Shown here piece after piece: positions 44,264 to 53,814 of a DNA stretch of 59,302 nucleotides. Numbering within the stretch: position 1 is the stretch's first letter; every line of letters begins with the position of its first letter. The stretch is taken from positions 1-59,302 of the forward strand of contig JADLGB010000181.1 of NCBI GenBank assembly GCA_020849535.1, in the 5' to 3' direction. The DNA is from Candidatus Hydrogenedentota bacterium (GTDB lineage: Bacteria; Hydrogenedentota; Hydrogenedentia; Hydrogenedentales; SLHB01). The translations under genes were made by a program, and so were the position numbers. Under the pieces are notes generated by a model. That model was not told the origin of the DNA. It searched no databases and saw only the letters and a program-made list of their open reading frames with translations.

Positions 44264-45844
44264 TTGTCTGAAAGGAAAGAGGATCTACTGGGCTGGGCAT
44301 CGGCACTGGCGTTGGGCGCAATCGTGTTCATCTCTGGAGGCGCCGTCATGGTGTACGAAGTCCTCGCCGTCCGTATCCTGCAGCGTTTCGTGGGCGGCAC
44401 CCTCGATGTCTGGGGCGCCGAGATCTCGATCTGCCTCGCGGGACTTGCCGTGGGCTACTCGCTCGGCGGCCAGATCGCCGATCGCGGCCGCAGATGGTGG
44501 CCTCTGGGCTTTGTCCTTTGCGTTGCCGGTGTTACCGCCGTTTTCATGGAGCCTCTTGCTTTTTTCGTTGAACGCCATCTGCCTGTATCCGGTGAACTGG
44601 TTGGTTGGTGGGAACCACTCTTCTACGCGGGTGTCTGCACGTTTCTGCCCTTGCTGGCGCTGGGGACCGTCATGCCGCAGGCCATCGGTCTCGCCGTGCG
44701 CCGGCTCGACCGCGTCGGTTCCAGTGCCGGATGGATCGCCACAGTGTCCACCGGCGGCAGCATCTGCGGCGCGCTGTTCGCCGCTATGCTGTTCATCCCT
44801 TGGGGCGTTCGCGAGTCGCTGTACGCCACGTCCGCCGTGCTCGTGCTGACAGGTGTCATTATTATGTTCGGGGCGGTTTTACGCGGACGCCGCGTGGCGG
44901 CAGGCATCCTCGTGCTTGCGGGTGTGCTCATCCCGTCCACGTCTCACGCGCAAATCATCTTCGAGAAGTACAGCGCGTACCACCACATCCTCGTGAAGGA
45001 TGATGGCACGAAACGCGTCCTGCTGTTCGACGATTCTCCCCAGACAACCATGGACCTGCGCGACCCCTATGCCGGCGGCTTTGAATACACCGACTTCTTC
45101 CATGTGCCCATGGTGCTCGACCCAACGATCAAGTCCGCGCTGTTCGTCGGGCTTGGAGGAGGCACGGGTCCCAAGGTGTTTCTCAAGAACTACCCGGAAA
45201 TGCAGATTGACGTTGCCGAAATCGACCCGGAAGTCGTGAAGGCCGCCAAGCGCTTCTTTGAAGTGCCGGACGACACCCGCTTGCGCGTCGTCACCACGGA
45301 TGGCCGCACCTTCCTGCAACGCGCTCGCAAGACCTACGGCACGATCATCATGGACGCCTATGGCTCTGGCCCCAACGGCGCGTACCTGCCGTACCATCTC
45401 GCCACGCTCGAGTTTTTCCGTGTCGCCTACGAACATATCGAGAACGGCGGCTCGCTGGTGTACAACGTCATGGGGACCTTCGGCGGCAGCAATGACGACA
45501 TTGTGCGCGGCATGGTCGCCACGCTCGAACAGGTTTTTCAGTTCGTCTACGTCTTTGAAGCCGAGTCCAGCTACAACACCGTGTTCGTGGCGCAGAAGAT
45601 CGTCGAAACCGCGCTGGCCGAGAACCGCACCCGCGACGGCGTCGCATGGCCCGGCGGTCCCTGGTTCGCCCATCCCGGGGACTTTGCCCAACTGACCGCC
45701 ACCCTGGCGCAGCAGGGCCGTTACTTGCCGCCAAGCTATCCGAAGCGCCTCACGCAGGTTTCGGAGGCCCAGGCCGCCCCGCGCAACGGCACCGTATACA
45801 CCGACAACAATGCCCCCGTCGACCTCGCCCCCGGACGCCGCTAG
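44264..45844 (+). CDS. Fused membrane transporter-like / spermidine synthase-like protein
   Basis: A 526-residue fusion. The N-terminal half has about seven membrane helices of the kind found in the fused MFS/spermidine synthase group (residues 10-220). The C-terminal half is a Rossmann methyltransferase-like spermidine synthase domain with VGLGGGTGPKVFLKNYP and DVAEIDPEVVKAAKRFF, then MDAYG. Such proteins may make polyamines or related aminopropyl products at the membrane, but the bacterial fusions are largely untested. The TTG at 44264 has AAGGGA upstream; GTG 44249 is possible. Confidence 0.85.
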   Translation: MSERKEDLLGWASALALGAIVFISGGAVMVYEVLAVRILQRFVGGTLDVWGAEISICLAGLAVGYSLGGQIADRGRRWWPLGFVLCVAGVTAVFMEPLAFFVERHLPVSGELVGWWEPLFYAGVCTFLPLLALGTVMPQAIGLAVRRLDRVGSSAGWIATVSTGGSICGALFAAMLFIPWGVRESLYATSAVLVLTGVIIMFGAVLRGRRVAAGILVLAGVLIPSTSHAQIIFEKYSAYHHILVKDDGTKRVLLFDDSPQTTMDLRDPYAGGFEYTDFFHVPMVLDPTIKSALFVGLGGGTGPKVFLKNYPEMQIDVAEIDPEVVKAAKRFFEVPDDTRLRVVTTDGRTFLQRARKTYGTIIMDAYGSGPNGAYLPYHLATLEFFRVAYEHIENGGSLVYNVMGTFGGSNDDIVRGMVATLEQVFQFVYVFEAESSYNTVFVAQKIVETALAENRTRDGVAWPGGPWFAHPGDFAQLTATLAQQGRYLPPSYPKRLTQVSEAQAAPRNGTVYTDNNAPVDLAPGRR

Positions 45845-45851
45845 GCCAGCA

Positions 45852-47639
45852 TCACGATGCGGCCTGGGCAACGGTCTTGATCTCCTGCCCCGTGGCCGGA
45901 TCCACCTGGATGTTCAGCGTCTCGCTCTCATCGATGTAGAAGAAGAAGCCATACATCATTTCCTCAAACGTCTGCGCGCCTTCCCGCACCGTGGCCCCGG
46001 GATCGGGGTTGAATGGATTGAACACGCTGTTGTCAAAGTGGCCAATGCACTCGATGCGGGTTCCTTTGGGCAACTTCACCGCGCCCGGTTCCAGGTAGTA
46101 AGTCAATTGCCAGTCAAAACTGTAGTTCGGCACGCTCAGCAAGGGCTGCGCCTTGCCGTCCGGCAGATGCGCTATAAACGTCATGTCCCGTCCGCGTAGA
46201 TGCATGTGCGTGAACATCGCCAGCATCGTTGCGTCCCGGTCCAGCGTACCCTCCGCGACCACCTTGTGCAGGGGAGCGTGGGGGGGAATGGCAAAACTGT
46301 CGTTGTTGATGATCTTGTAGCGTATGCGTTTCGTAATCGGTGTCTTCGCATAGCGGAACCCAGCGGAGATTGTGTCTTCCTCCGGCTTCCCGGTCGTGAC
46401 ATAGTGAATCTGCACGGTTGCCACCGATCCCTTGGGAATCAGCATGCCTTCGCCGGCTTTCAGCATGGCCGGGCCTCCCCCCGGCACCTTTCCCGTCAGG
46501 AAATTCGTGCTCTGATCGTACTTCTCGCCCGGCAGCATGTAGATCATATTGCAGTGATGGAGCACCCTTGGATTGCTCGGCATAATCTCGATGCCCTGCA
46601 CCCAGGTGTCCTCGGGAAAGATGTAGTCGAAGGTCACATACTGATACGGGACGTATCCCGTCGCCGGTATTGGAAATGGCTGCTTGGCCGTGAGGATGAG
46701 GTCCGGCTCGCCGATCGCCCATTGGCTCGCAGGAAACTCCGGCGGTTGAGGCGACTTCGCAAGATCGCCGGGAGGCCTGCCACCATTCACCCAACGCGAA
46801 ATGATCTGCTTCTCCGCGCTCGTGAGACGGCGCTCGTTCGTGAATGTGCCAACTCCGGGATGGGCGTACCATGGCGGCATCCGGCCTTCATGCACGACCT
46901 CTTCGATCATCCGCGCCTTCCCGGACGCCTGCTCAAACGTCAACAGTGAAAACGGCGCGGCGGTATCCGGCCTGTGGCACTCTACACAGTGCCGGTTCAG
47001 GATCGGCGCGACATCCTCCGCGAAAGTGGGGGGATTCGCCGCCGGAGCATCGTCGCCGGGAAACGTAATGAGGCAACCCTCAACCGGCGTTTCCGCGACC
47101 GACACATCTTTGCCGTCCAGCATTTCCAGCAATGCTTCCCGAAGGTCCTGTCGTCCCTGGGTGGGTTGCACGCCGCTCACGCGGTATTGGCTGTCAACGC
47201 GCCCGCGATAGCGCAGCACGTGGTCCACGTCCAACACAGCCACCTCTGGAGTGCGCTCCGCGCCCGTGGCATGGGCGCTGTAGGCCTCCGCGTCCTTGAC
47301 GATGGGGAAGGTGATCCCGTAGTCGGCCGCGAATTGCGCCACGTCCATGATGGAGTCCCCGGGGCCCACGTTGACCCCGACAAACTGGACCCCGCGTTCC
47401 CTAAACTCCGTATGCAGCGCTTCGAGCACCGGCATGTACCGCTGCGCCACGGGACACGTGTTCGTCATGAAGACCAGCACGAATGCTTTCGCGTCACTGA
47501 AATCATCAAGCGATCGCGATACATACCGGATGTCCTTGAACTCGAGGTCCTTCACCTGCGTTCCAAGAGCAGGCGGCGCCGCTGACGCTATCCCCAGCGC
47601 CGCGATCAGTACTGCGAACAGAACGACACACCTCATCAT
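45852..47639 (-). CDS. Redoxin / c-type haem / PHM-like copper monooxygenase fusion
   Basis: Exported 595-residue protein with three domains. A signal peptide leads to a thioredoxin-like redoxin domain with a single cysteine (TNTCPVAQRY). A c-type haem site follows (CVECH, near 220). The C-terminal half resembles the peptidylglycine monooxygenase core: an HH pair in VLHHCNM, a later H in VQIHYVTTG, HMHLRG, and a Met in EEMMYGFFF, together matching the two copper sites of PHM. Known PHM hydroxylates C-alpha bonds with ascorbate. The haem could supply electrons. The MM start at 47639 has AAGGAG upstream. Confidence 0.88.
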   Translation of the reverse strand: MMRCVVLFAVLIAALGIASAAPPALGTQVKDLEFKDIRYVSRSLDDFSDAKAFVLVFMTNTCPVAQRYMPVLEALHTEFRERGVQFVGVNVGPGDSIMDVAQFAADYGITFPIVKDAEAYSAHATGAERTPEVAVLDVDHVLRYRGRVDSQYRVSGVQPTQGRQDLREALLEMLDGKDVSVAETPVEGCLITFPGDDAPAANPPTFAEDVAPILNRHCVECHRPDTAAPFSLLTFEQASGKARMIEEVVHEGRMPPWYAHPGVGTFTNERRLTSAEKQIISRWVNGGRPPGDLAKSPQPPEFPASQWAIGEPDLILTAKQPFPIPATGYVPYQYVTFDYIFPEDTWVQGIEIMPSNPRVLHHCNMIYMLPGEKYDQSTNFLTGKVPGGGPAMLKAGEGMLIPKGSVATVQIHYVTTGKPEEDTISAGFRYAKTPITKRIRYKIINNDSFAIPPHAPLHKVVAEGTLDRDATMLAMFTHMHLRGRDMTFIAHLPDGKAQPLLSVPNYSFDWQLTYYLEPGAVKLPKGTRIECIGHFDNSVFNPFNPDPGATVREGAQTFEEMMYGFFFYIDESETLNIQVDPATGQEIKTVAQAAS

Positions 47640-47859
47640 ATGCACTCCTTGGCGGACGCACAGACAATCCAGTGCGGGAGGATGACGTATCACTACGGCA
47701 ATTGCAGCTTACCGGTTCACCTCCATTCTCCCCGATCGAGACCAGGTATGCAAGCGCGTCCCGGCGAACTTGAACGGCGCTTCTCGCACCGGTAACGTTG
47801 GTGTGGGCTGGAACCGCAAATCCATTCGCGCGAGCGAATGAACAACTGAGGACACCACC

Positions 47860-48537
47860 ATGCGTACACGCGCACTCCTGTTGGCCGCATTCTCAATTGT
47901 CTCTGCTCCGTTCTTCTTCGCACAAAGCGCCGAAGATGAATGGAAAACCCTCTTCGACGGCAAGACGCTCGAAGGGTGGATCCAGAAGAATGGCACCGCC
48001 ACCTACCGCGTCGAGGACGGCACCATCGTCGGCAAGACAACCCCGGGCAGCCCCAACTCCTTTCTGTGCACCAAGGACGACTACGGCGATTTCGAACTCG
48101 AATTTGAAGTAAAGCTGCTCAATAACGAACTCAACTCCGGCGTTCAGATTCGCTCTCAAACGAAAGCACCCGAAGCCGGCGAAGAGTTCGGCCGGGTCAA
48201 CGGACCCCAGGTCGAGATTTCGGCGAGTGGCGCCGAAGGCGGCCAGGCCGGCTACATCTACGGGGAGGCCTGCGGCGGCTGGATGACCGCCAACGCCGAT
48301 GGGAAACGCAACAAGGCCTTCAAGGACGGCGAGTGGAACAAGTATCGCGTTGTGGCAAAAGGCGCGCAGATCCAGACCTGGATCAACGGCGAGCCCATCG
48401 AAGACCTGAAAGACGAAGAGAAGTTCAAGACCCATCCCAAAGGCTTCATCGGACTCCAGGTTCACGGCGTCGGCGACAAGGGACCCTTCGAAGTCGCCTG
48501 GCGCAACATCCGCATCAAGGTACTCGATCCGAAATAG
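47860..48537 (+). CDS. Secreted DUF1080 (3-keto-disaccharide hydrolase) protein
   Basis: A 225-residue exported protein with a signal peptide ending at FFFAQSA. The rest is the DUF1080 jelly roll: EWKTLFDGKTLEGW at its start, then the GTIVGKT and FELEFEVKL strands and a C-terminal GLQVHGVGDKGPFEVAWRNIRIK. Characterised members hydrolyse 3-keto-disaccharides made by Gfo/Idh-type oxidation of sugars. That fits the two Gfo/Idh oxidoreductases in this window, although they are not adjacent. Confidence 0.92.
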   Translation: MRTRALLLAAFSIVSAPFFFAQSAEDEWKTLFDGKTLEGWIQKNGTATYRVEDGTIVGKTTPGSPNSFLCTKDDYGDFELEFEVKLLNNELNSGVQIRSQTKAPEAGEEFGRVNGPQVEISASGAEGGQAGYIYGEACGGWMTANADGKRNKAFKDGEWNKYRVVAKGAQIQTWINGEPIEDLKDEEKFKTHPKGFIGLQVHGVGDKGPFEVAWRNIRIKVLDPK

Positions 48538-49038
48538 GGTCCGCAGCTAGGCGAGGCAGTTCGTCTCCGGACGTTCACGGACGAACACGGATCCCGGAAA
48601 CGGAATCAGAGGAGGTGGCATGGGCATCCTTGCCCATGGTCTTGAGTTCTGATCACCGCAGAGGCGCCAAGGCTGCTACCGAACGAAAGGCGTCGCCGCA
48701 AATTGCGAAGATGCTCGCGATATGACGTGGAACTCGCACATGACGGCGGAAACCGAATGAGACGGCGGAAACAGAATGAGACGGCGGAAACAGAATGAGA
48801 CGGCGGAAACAGAATGAGACGGCGGGTTTGCCTCCGGAGGCCTGAAGGGCCGACACCATACTAGCCCAGGGCAACGCCCTGGGTTAGCAGCGTCCCCTCT
48901 CCTCTTGAGCGCTGAAAGTGCGACCCGAAACCATGGTCTTTAACGGGACGAGTATATTGCGGACAATCACTTCAGATAACCATTGCTTTTGAGATGAATT
49001 TCCTGCACCTTTCCAGGACTTCTACAAGGGGATTAGAC
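48538..49038. other. Intergenic region with a 19-bp tandem repeat
   Basis: About 500 bp between the DUF1080 and FG-GAP genes. It holds a 19-bp tandem repeat (48742-48825) and no convincing gene. No clear promoter pair was found for the FG-GAP gene. Confidence 0.6.
48742..48825. repeat. 19-bp tandem repeat, four copies plus a partial one
   Basis: Units GACGGCGGAAACAGAATGA at 48761, 48780 and 48799 are identical; the first (48742) has one mismatch and the last is partial. No array-like spacers are present, so it is not CRISPR. Confidence 0.9.
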
Positions 49039-50196
49039 ATGTCCACATTACTCGCATTCGTGGGAATCGTGATGTCGCAGGCGGCCCCGGACTCCGGCCC
49101 GGCGTTCGAGACGCACCGCGTTGGTACCTATCGCGGGGAATCCTGCGGCGTGGGGGATTTCAACAATGACGGCGCCCTCGACATCGTCGCGCTTCCCTTT
49201 CTCTACCTCGCCCCCAAGTTCGAACCCCTCAAGATCTGCGACGTGGAAGGCGAGGTCGACGAGGAAGGCAAAGGTTACCGCTGGGATTTCATGAACGCCC
49301 CGGTGGATGTCGATGGCGACGGCCTGCTCGATGTCGTGACGTGCTCGTGGTTCGGGATGAAATCCGAATGGCTCAAGAATCCGGGTGAGGCCGGCGGTCA
49401 GTGGCCGCGCGCGCTCATTGAAGAGAACGGCAACTACGAATGCGGCGAACTGGCCGATATCGATGGAGACGGCAAGGCCATGGAGATCCTGCCTGCCGTC
49501 AAGCAGACCTCCTGGTACGAAGCGGGCGTGCTGCCGGACGGCACGCGCGGAATGATCGTGCACGAGATTTCTCCCAAGGAAATGGACTTCGGCGTCGGCT
49601 GCGGCGACGTCAACGGCGACGGACGCCCGGACATCCTGCGCCCTTCCGCGTGGTTTGAGGCGCCCGCCGACCCGCGCACCGGCGAGTGGAAAGAGCATCC
49701 TCTTGCAGTTGGCAGCCTCGAAGAAGGCAAGCCCAATCACACGCCCCAGATCCTCGTCTACGACGTCAACGCCGACGGACTCGCCGACATCGTCACGAGC
49801 ATCGCCCACGACTACGGCATCTTCTGGTACGAGCACGTCAAGGGCGAAGGGGAGATCACCTGGAAACGCCATCAAATCGACAACACCTGGTCCCAGGCCC
49901 ACAGCCTCGCGCTTGCCGACATCAATGCGGACGGCGACCTGGACCTCGTGTGTGGCAAGCGTTTCATGGCGCACAACGGCGGCGATCCCGGCGAGTTTGA
50001 GCCCTTGGGTGTCTACTGGTACCAACTGGACCGCTCCGCCAATCCCACGTGGACGAAGCACATCGTGACGTACGATGAAGGCATCGGCAGCGGCCTCAAC
50101 CTCGTCGTGTCCGACCTCGACGCCGACGGCGATCTCGACATCATCGTCACCGGCAAATGGGGCGGCCCCGCCTGGTTCGAGAACAAGCTGAAGTAG
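49039..50196 (+). CDS. FG-GAP/VCBS repeat protein, exported
   Basis: A 385-residue protein of a predicted seven-bladed beta-propeller made of FG-GAP/VCBS-type repeats, seen as many D-x-D-G-D/N-x-x-x-D calcium-loop segments (DFNNDGALD, DVDGDGLLD, DIDGDGKAM, DVNGDGRPD, DVNADGLAD, DINADGDLD, DLDADGDLD). A short N-terminal hydrophobic stretch suggests secretion. Function likely carbohydrate or protein binding. The start at 49039 has AAGGGGA upstream; an ATG at 48994 lacks this. Confidence 0.9.
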   Translation: MSTLLAFVGIVMSQAAPDSGPAFETHRVGTYRGESCGVGDFNNDGALDIVALPFLYLAPKFEPLKICDVEGEVDEEGKGYRWDFMNAPVDVDGDGLLDVVTCSWFGMKSEWLKNPGEAGGQWPRALIEENGNYECGELADIDGDGKAMEILPAVKQTSWYEAGVLPDGTRGMIVHEISPKEMDFGVGCGDVNGDGRPDILRPSAWFEAPADPRTGEWKEHPLAVGSLEEGKPNHTPQILVYDVNADGLADIVTSIAHDYGIFWYEHVKGEGEITWKRHQIDNTWSQAHSLALADINADGDLDLVCGKRFMAHNGGDPGEFEPLGVYWYQLDRSANPTWTKHIVTYDEGIGSGLNLVVSDLDADGDLDIIVTGKWGGPAWFENKLK

Positions 50197-50217
50197 GGGA
50201 GAATCGGCGCCGGCGTC

Positions 50218-50790
50218 TTACGCGAAGAACTCGACGGTGGGCGCTGTGTCGCGCCGGAAGAATGCGACGCTCTGATCCCCGACGCGTATGTCGATGCGGC
50301 GGCCGGTGGTTTCGGCGGCATCCGTTCCCTGGATCCTCGCCTGTGCGGCCCCCGCAGCCTGACTGAGGCCCGCGATAAACGTGCGCGCATTCGACACGGC
50401 TTCGGGTGCGCCCACGGTCACATCGAAGCCGGTAATCGCTGGCGGCTCCGTGTCGCCCTGGAGCCGTTCCTGGACTTCGGCCAAACGCTCACGCAGCCGC
50501 TTGCGTGTTTCCTCCAGAGTCGGGATCAGCTTGCTCGCCGCTTCCAGGTTCCGGTCCAGCGTGCGCACCGCGGCCGCAGGCACCGACACGGACCCTTCGC
50601 CAAATCCTACGCGCGGGATCGGCACTTCCTTTCGCGTAAACGGATTGGTGGACGGCCCATCTTCGTCTGGCGGGACAAATCCGATCTCAGGTGGAGGGGA
50701 CTGTGCGGACGCACCGCGCCCCGAAGTAGCGCCGAGATTTCGCACTACCTCAAAGCCGTTGCCGAATGCTCCGCCGATCTGCAAGCCCAT
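50218..50790 (-). CDS. Hypothetical protein
   Basis: Unrecognised 190-residue protein, convergent with the FG-GAP gene. The N-terminal half is Gly/Pro-rich with low complexity; the middle (about 85-115) is a charged helix that may form a coiled coil (ETRKRLRERLAEVQERL); the C-terminus has a beta-like segment (RRIDIRVGDQSVAFF). No signal peptide or membrane helix. No function can be offered. The ATG at 50790 follows GAGAAG. Confidence 0.5.
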   Translation of the reverse strand: MGLQIGGAFGNGFEVVRNLGATSGRGASAQSPPPEIGFVPPDEDGPSTNPFTRKEVPIPRVGFGEGSVSVPAAAVRTLDRNLEAASKLIPTLEETRKRLRERLAEVQERLQGDTEPPAITGFDVTVGAPEAVSNARTFIAGLSQAAGAAQARIQGTDAAETTGRRIDIRVGDQSVAFFRRDTAPTVEFFA

Positions 50791-50958
50791 ACTTCTCACT
50801 CGCGCCCAAGTGACTCAGATCTTTTATTGTTTTTCACCATATCAATTATCCCACATCGCCCCGATGGTGTCACGAGAAATATGGGTGCCTTTGGTTCCTT
50901 AACTTGTTGTAAATAGTTTAGTTACGCGTATGAACAGGCCTCATGGCCTTTCCCTCTC

Positions 50959-52842
50959 TTGCTTTGCATCTCCTCTTGCGCTAAGGTCTTTGGCGTCCTT
51001 GCACCGTTCACATTCAGGGGGAGCCACGCCAGCAGGGAGGGCCGGAGACTGCTTTCTGGGCACGAGATTGCGGAGTGCATTCCTATCTACACGTCCAGCG
51101 TTCTGCTCCTTGGACCGCAGCGCGACGGGCTGATGGAGGCGCTGCAGTCACGCAGGTGCAAGGTCGTCAGCGCGGAGATGGGGCAGAATGTGGCGATCCC
51201 ACAGGGAGTCTTCGACTGTGCCGTATTTGGGCCAGGCCAGCTTGCCGCGTGCATTGCGGCTCTTCCCACGCTGCTCCCACTCATCAGTGCACACGGTACC
51301 ATCCTCGCCGTCATGGAACTTCCCTCCCCCGATAAAAACGTACCGCCCGAATTTCACCAAGCCCTCGCGCGGCAAAACCTGCTCCTGCGCAATGTGTATC
51401 CGAGTGAAGGAGAGGTCTCCGAGTTCGTCCTGGCGATGGTCCGCGACTCCTATGACCCCATCCGGCACGCGCGCGACTTGGAGGCCGCGGGTCTCCCCAT
51501 TCGGGCCCTGGCGGTACTATCATCCATCTTCGACATGATCAGTCTCACGGATGCGCAGAGGGCAAGCCTCTCTCTTGAGCGCCTGCGAATCTTCTGCGGT
51601 GCCGTTCTTTCGTCCAGCCGGGACGGCGCCAACAGTCCCTACCTGTCGCGCGCCAAGAAGGAGTTTCAGATCGCGATTCACACGCTGCCACGTTGCCACT
51701 CCGCGTATCGAATGCAAGCGGAGATCTGGCGGCACTACGGCCGCGAGGACCTCGGCGCACGTTTGCTGCGGTCGGTCTGTCATGTCGAATCGGACACCGA
51801 AACGCAGACCATGCTCGAAAGTCTGCAACGCGAAGCTCCGGCGACCGTTCCCGAAGATGATGTCCCAGAGTGGACCGGCTCATGCCGGAAGCCACGCATC
51901 CTCGTTATCACGCACGACAATTCGGACTACGGAATGGACTCCCTCTACGACGGCCTGTGCACCGTCCTGGGTGCCGGGAACGTGCTTGAGTATCCGTGGA
52001 AAGGCACCCTGCACGGCCAAACCCCGGAAGCAGCCTTGAATTACCCTTGTGTCTTCGACTACCCGGGAGAGCCACTCTCTCCATCGGCCATCGAAGAGCA
52101 ATTGCGCGATGGCCGTTTCGACATCATCCTTCATGCCGACGTTGTGCAATGTACCCACCGGGATGCGGTCAGGCGATTTCTCGATGCGGCCCCGGACATC
52201 CCCCTGGCCGTCTATGACCCGTGGGACGACGTCGACTCATACCTGCCCGGCGTGTTGAGATATCTGGGGCGCGACAATGTCGCGGCCTACTTCAAACGCG
52301 AAATGCTCCAAGGATTCGACTACGGCCCAAACACATATCCTCTTCCCTTTGGATACCCGGATCGCCTGGTTCCCGCCAAAGTGAGCGACCAGCGCGAAGG
52401 CAGTCTCTTCTGGGCGGGCAAGCGCCTCTTCGGCACCCGCTCGCTCTACCTGGACCACCTCGCCTCGTTGCTTGGCCAAAGTCTCGAGAAGACCTACTCC
52501 CAAGAGGACTACCGCCGGGCAATCGCCCAATCGCGCATGGGGCTCTCTCTCTTCGGCTACGGCTACGATACGGTCAGGTATTGGGAGCTGCCCGCCCACG
52601 GCACCATGCTCCTCGCCGAGAAGCCACCTATCCGAATCCCCCACGACTTCACTGAAGGTGAGTCTGCGGTCTTCTTCGAGGACCTGCCCGAACTGGAGCA
52701 CAAACTGGTGCACTATTTGGACCATCCCGACGAGGCCGACGCCATCGCTCGGGCCGGGCGCAATCACTTCCTTCGCTACCACACGGGTTCCACCCGTGCG
52801 AGACAGTTTCTGGGGAGGATGGAGCAACTGGCCACTTGGTGA
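50959..52842 (+). CDS. CgeB-like glycosyltransferase family 1 protein
   Basis: A protein of up to 627 residues. The N-terminal third is a Rossmann-like or methyltransferase-like domain and a helical linker; the C-terminal half (about 310-620) fits the CgeB/glycosyltransferase group, with ILVITHDNSDYGMDSLYDGL, PLPFGYPDR, FWAGKRL and the late FFEDLPELEHKLVHYLDHPDEADAIARAGRNH block found in GT4-like enzymes. It likely transfers a sugar in a surface polysaccharide or glycan. The start is uncertain: TTG at 50959 is only the longest frame, and the first ATG in frame (51133) would cut into the N-terminal domain. Confidence 0.75.
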   Translation: MLCISSCAKVFGVLAPFTFRGSHASREGRRLLSGHEIAECIPIYTSSVLLLGPQRDGLMEALQSRRCKVVSAEMGQNVAIPQGVFDCAVFGPGQLAACIAALPTLLPLISAHGTILAVMELPSPDKNVPPEFHQALARQNLLLRNVYPSEGEVSEFVLAMVRDSYDPIRHARDLEAAGLPIRALAVLSSIFDMISLTDAQRASLSLERLRIFCGAVLSSSRDGANSPYLSRAKKEFQIAIHTLPRCHSAYRMQAEIWRHYGREDLGARLLRSVCHVESDTETQTMLESLQREAPATVPEDDVPEWTGSCRKPRILVITHDNSDYGMDSLYDGLCTVLGAGNVLEYPWKGTLHGQTPEAALNYPCVFDYPGEPLSPSAIEEQLRDGRFDIILHADVVQCTHRDAVRRFLDAAPDIPLAVYDPWDDVDSYLPGVLRYLGRDNVAAYFKREMLQGFDYGPNTYPLPFGYPDRLVPAKVSDQREGSLFWAGKRLFGTRSLYLDHLASLLGQSLEKTYSQEDYRRAIAQSRMGLSLFGYGYDTVRYWELPAHGTMLLAEKPPIRIPHDFTEGESAVFFEDLPELEHKLVHYLDHPDEADAIARAGRNHFLRYHTGSTRARQFLGRMEQLATW

Positions 52843-53205
52843 AGGCCTCTTGGTGTCCATATTTCTTGACAAAACGCTCAATGAAACAGGTATGGACAGC
52901 GTGCGTTTCAGTTGCCCGCTCATCACTTGACGTAGATCTTCGCTCCTGGCCCCCATCCTTCCGGATCGATCCACTCACGGGCAAGGCACCCGCTCCCCTT
53001 TATCCGCCCCCTCCCTGTCCGCGCCTCCGTGCGCGTCAATGCGCGTCAATGCGCGTCAATGCGCGTCAATGCGCGTCCATGCTCGTCCGTGTTCGTCCGT
53101 GTTCGTCCAGATAGATTTTTACCGGCCTGTTCAGTATTATCCATTTCCCGTTTTTCATGAATGCAGGCCGGGGGACCGAAATGGCCGCCGCGAGGAGGAA
53201 GCATT
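52843..53205. other. Intergenic region with a 10-bp tandem repeat
   Basis: About 360 bp between the glycosyltransferase and purine genes, with a tandem repeat at 53021-53110. A TATTAT hexamer at 53135-53140 could be a -10 box for the purine genes, but its -35 is poor. Confidence 0.55.
53021..53110. repeat. 10-bp tandem repeat
   Basis: Nine units of 10 bp in strict register. Four are identical (GCGCGTCAAT at 53031-53070); the later ones drift to GTTCGTCCGT. A short related word, TTCACGGACGAACACGG, also occurs near 48570. Confidence 0.9.
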
Positions 53206-53811
53206 ATGTCGAAAGCGAGACGCGCGATCATCAGTTGTCACGACAAAACTGGCGTCGTCGAACTGGCCAAACTGCTGCGCGAGTATGGCGTCGAAATCAT
53301 TAGTACCGCGGGTACTCTTCAGGTTCTGGAGGATGCCGGCATTGATGCCGTCAGCATCGGAGAGTATACCGGCATCGCCGAAATGATGGATGGAAGAGTC
53401 AAGTCCCTCCACTCCAAGGTGCACGCCGGTCTTCTCGGTCTTCGCGACAGCAAGGTACACGAAGAACAGCTTACTGCGGCCGGCTTCCACTGGATCGACT
53501 TCTGCATCGTCAACCTCCATCCTGTCGAGTCCGTCATCGCACGCCCAGGCGTGACCATGGAAGAGGTCATCGAGCAGATCGACATCGGAGGCACCGCCAT
53601 GCTGCGGTCCGCCGCGAAGAACTTCCGCTACGTGACCGTCGTTGTGAACCCGGACCGCTACACCTCGGTCATTCACGAGCTGCGTGCGCACGACGGCGAG
53701 GTCACCTTCAAGACCCGCTACCGTCTCGCTCAGGAGGCCTTTGCGTGCACCGCGCGTTATGACCAGGTGATTGCCGGTTACTTAAAGAGTTGCGAACCGA
53801 AGGAGGAGTGA
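53206..53811 (+). CDS. Stand-alone IMP cyclohydrolase (PurH N-terminal domain)
   Basis: A 201-residue protein equal to only the N-terminal, MGS-like half of bifunctional PurH, which closes FAICAR to IMP. The PurH motifs KSLHSKVHAGLLGLR, VNLHPVESVI and IDIGGTAMLRSAAKN are all present. The C-terminal AICAR transformylase domain is missing: purD follows immediately after. So another gene elsewhere must supply formyl transfer, for example a separate PurH C-domain or PurP. GAGGAGG lies before the ATG. It is three bases from the next gene, so they are coupled. Confidence 0.88.
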   Translation: MSKARRAIISCHDKTGVVELAKLLREYGVEIISTAGTLQVLEDAGIDAVSIGEYTGIAEMMDGRVKSLHSKVHAGLLGLRDSKVHEEQLTAAGFHWIDFCIVNLHPVESVIARPGVTMEEVIEQIDIGGTAMLRSAAKNFRYVTVVVNPDRYTSVIHELRAHDGEVTFKTRYRLAQEAFACTARYDQVIAGYLKSCEPKEE

Positions 53812-53814
53812 CGG

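Noticed and set aside
48742..48825. CRISPR array
   Set aside because: Units are head to tail without spacers, and no cas genes are present.
53021..53110. Replication origin iterons
   Set aside because: No Rep or DnaA gene nearby and units drift in sequence; simple tandem repeat is enough.
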